Part shown: positions 63,649 to 64,000 of the stretch, one piece after another
How positions within the stretch are numbered: the stretch's first letter is position 1
Layout: each line of letters opens with the position of its first letter
Origin: an uncultured Desulfobacter sp.
GTDB lineage: Bacteria; Desulfobacterota; Desulfobacteria; Desulfobacterales; Desulfobacteraceae
Assembly (NCBI RefSeq): GCF_963666675.1
Contig: NZ_OY762929.1
Coordinates: 5,738,001-5,802,000 of the forward strand
DNA: 64,000 nt
Direction of reading: 5' to 3'
Made by a program: the position numbers and the translations under genes
Notes under the pieces: generated by a model
The model's input: only the letters and a program-made list of their open reading frames with translations
What the model was told of the DNA's origin: nothing
Databases searched by the model: none

Positions 63649-64000
63649 TTATTCCCAAGGTCTATAAAACTGATGATGAGTTTTGTGGAGATCAATGCCT
63701 TGCAATCTCATATTTGAAGGTGCATCTGCGCCGCCAATCGATAGAGGTTTAATATGATCAACCTGATATCCAGGTGGTACTTTCCCTTTACTCAACCACT
63801 GATTCATCCATTTAGGAGACTTACCGCTTTCTGCCATTTGTTTCAAGTAAGCAGATTTTTGAACTTGGTTACGAACTGTTCCCGTTACTATTCCGTTGGC
63901 TTCTTTATATGCCGCCCATGCCGTTCCAGCATCCGTCCTTGATGAAAACTGCCCTTTTGTCATTGTCTGGAATTCGTTCCATGTCTTTGCTCCACTGTTT
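63649..64000 (-). CDS. Rhs-type C-terminal tip 3 with HNH nuclease domain, runs off right edge
   Basis: The frame ends PPGYQVDHIKPLSIGGADAP, then NMRLQGIDLHKTHHQFYRPW. D-H-I-x-P-L-S-x-G-G, then N and H-x3-H, is the HNH/beta-beta-alpha-metal nuclease signature used by many Rhs and CdiA tips. The frame is open to the last base (NSGAKTWNEFQTMTKGQF upstream), so the gene continues beyond the window and may be joined to a full Rhs core there. A local ATG at 63963 is not needed. Confidence 0.8.
   Translation of the reverse strand, partial: NSGAKTWNEFQTMTKGQFSSRTDAGTAWAAYKEANGIVTGTVRNQVQKSAYLKQMAESGKSPKWMNQWLSKGKVPPGYQVDHIKPLSIGGADAPSNMRLQGIDLHKTHHQFYRPWE

Noticed and set aside
1..64000. tRNA or rRNA genes
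   Set aside because: No cloverleaf with a proper T-arm or rRNA-like conserved stretch was noticed on either strand; a covariance-model scan would be needed to be certain.

Overview
This window looks like chromosome from a Desulfobacteraceae-type bacterium (Desulfobacterota). That is an inference from gene content: an exosortase/PEP-CTERM exopolysaccharide cluster, a FapA/DUF342 protein, NtrC-type two-component pairs, CheD with an HDOD protein, a TolB/TPR regulator and a eukaryote-like fused HisH-HisF. Much of the window is accessory DNA, crowded with insertion sequences, recombinases, gene fragments and toxin modules.

Layout. 1-2.9 kb: left edge of a possible defence operon (HTH protein translationally coupled to a helicase-like gene), a serine resolvase, two gene remnants meeting tail to tail, and an HU/IHF-like protein. 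3.1-9.4 kb: an AT-rich island of lone plus-strand genes (exported PsbP/DcrB-like protein, membrane zinc peptidase, DUF4253 protein, membrane protein plus a HEPN-like protein) separated by repeated, partly attC-like spacers. 9.4-12.5 kb: a MITE-like repeat, an IS3-family element and strong palindromes without genes. 12.5-26.5 kb: two identical 1865-bp insertion sequences in inverted orientation flank the tail of a PEP-CTERM/exopolysaccharide cluster (TPR lipoprotein, chain-length protein, tyrosine kinase, secreted peptidase) damaged by another insertion and by frameshifts. 26.6-45.1 kb: mostly housekeeping and signalling genes: TolB/TPR regulator with an in-frame TAG, a DruA-like gene in a small inverted-repeat element, fapA, two histidine kinase/NtrC-type regulator pairs, cheD-HDOD and hisHF. 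Several of these are broken.

45.3-64 kb is the most unusual part. A unit of about 6.85 kb (6,691 bp without a visible difference) is present twice, 8,781 bp apart, and alternates with three different Rhs C-terminal toxin tips, each followed by its own immunity gene: an AHH-type nuclease, an ART-like toxin and an HNH nuclease. Each unit carries two overlapping tyrosine recombinase genes, a CHC2/TOPRIM/ATPase primase-helicase, a small conserved protein, an XRE regulator, a RelE-type toxin-antitoxin pair and a large multi-branched palindromic region. The junction between each unit and the displaced tip lies in the Rhs codons for C-L-N-N-P, where a dyad resembles a tyrosine-recombinase core site. 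My reading is that a recombinase-primase element uses the rhs core as its attachment site and builds an array of orphan toxin-immunity tips. A third, truncated relE at 45.7 kb suggests an older unit at the left end.

Several genes carry a single disruption: a homopolymer indel, a 1-nt indel, a 50-bp tandem duplication or an in-frame stop. Either this lineage is losing genes or some of these are assembly errors. The insertion-sequence disruptions are supported by exact target duplications and look real.
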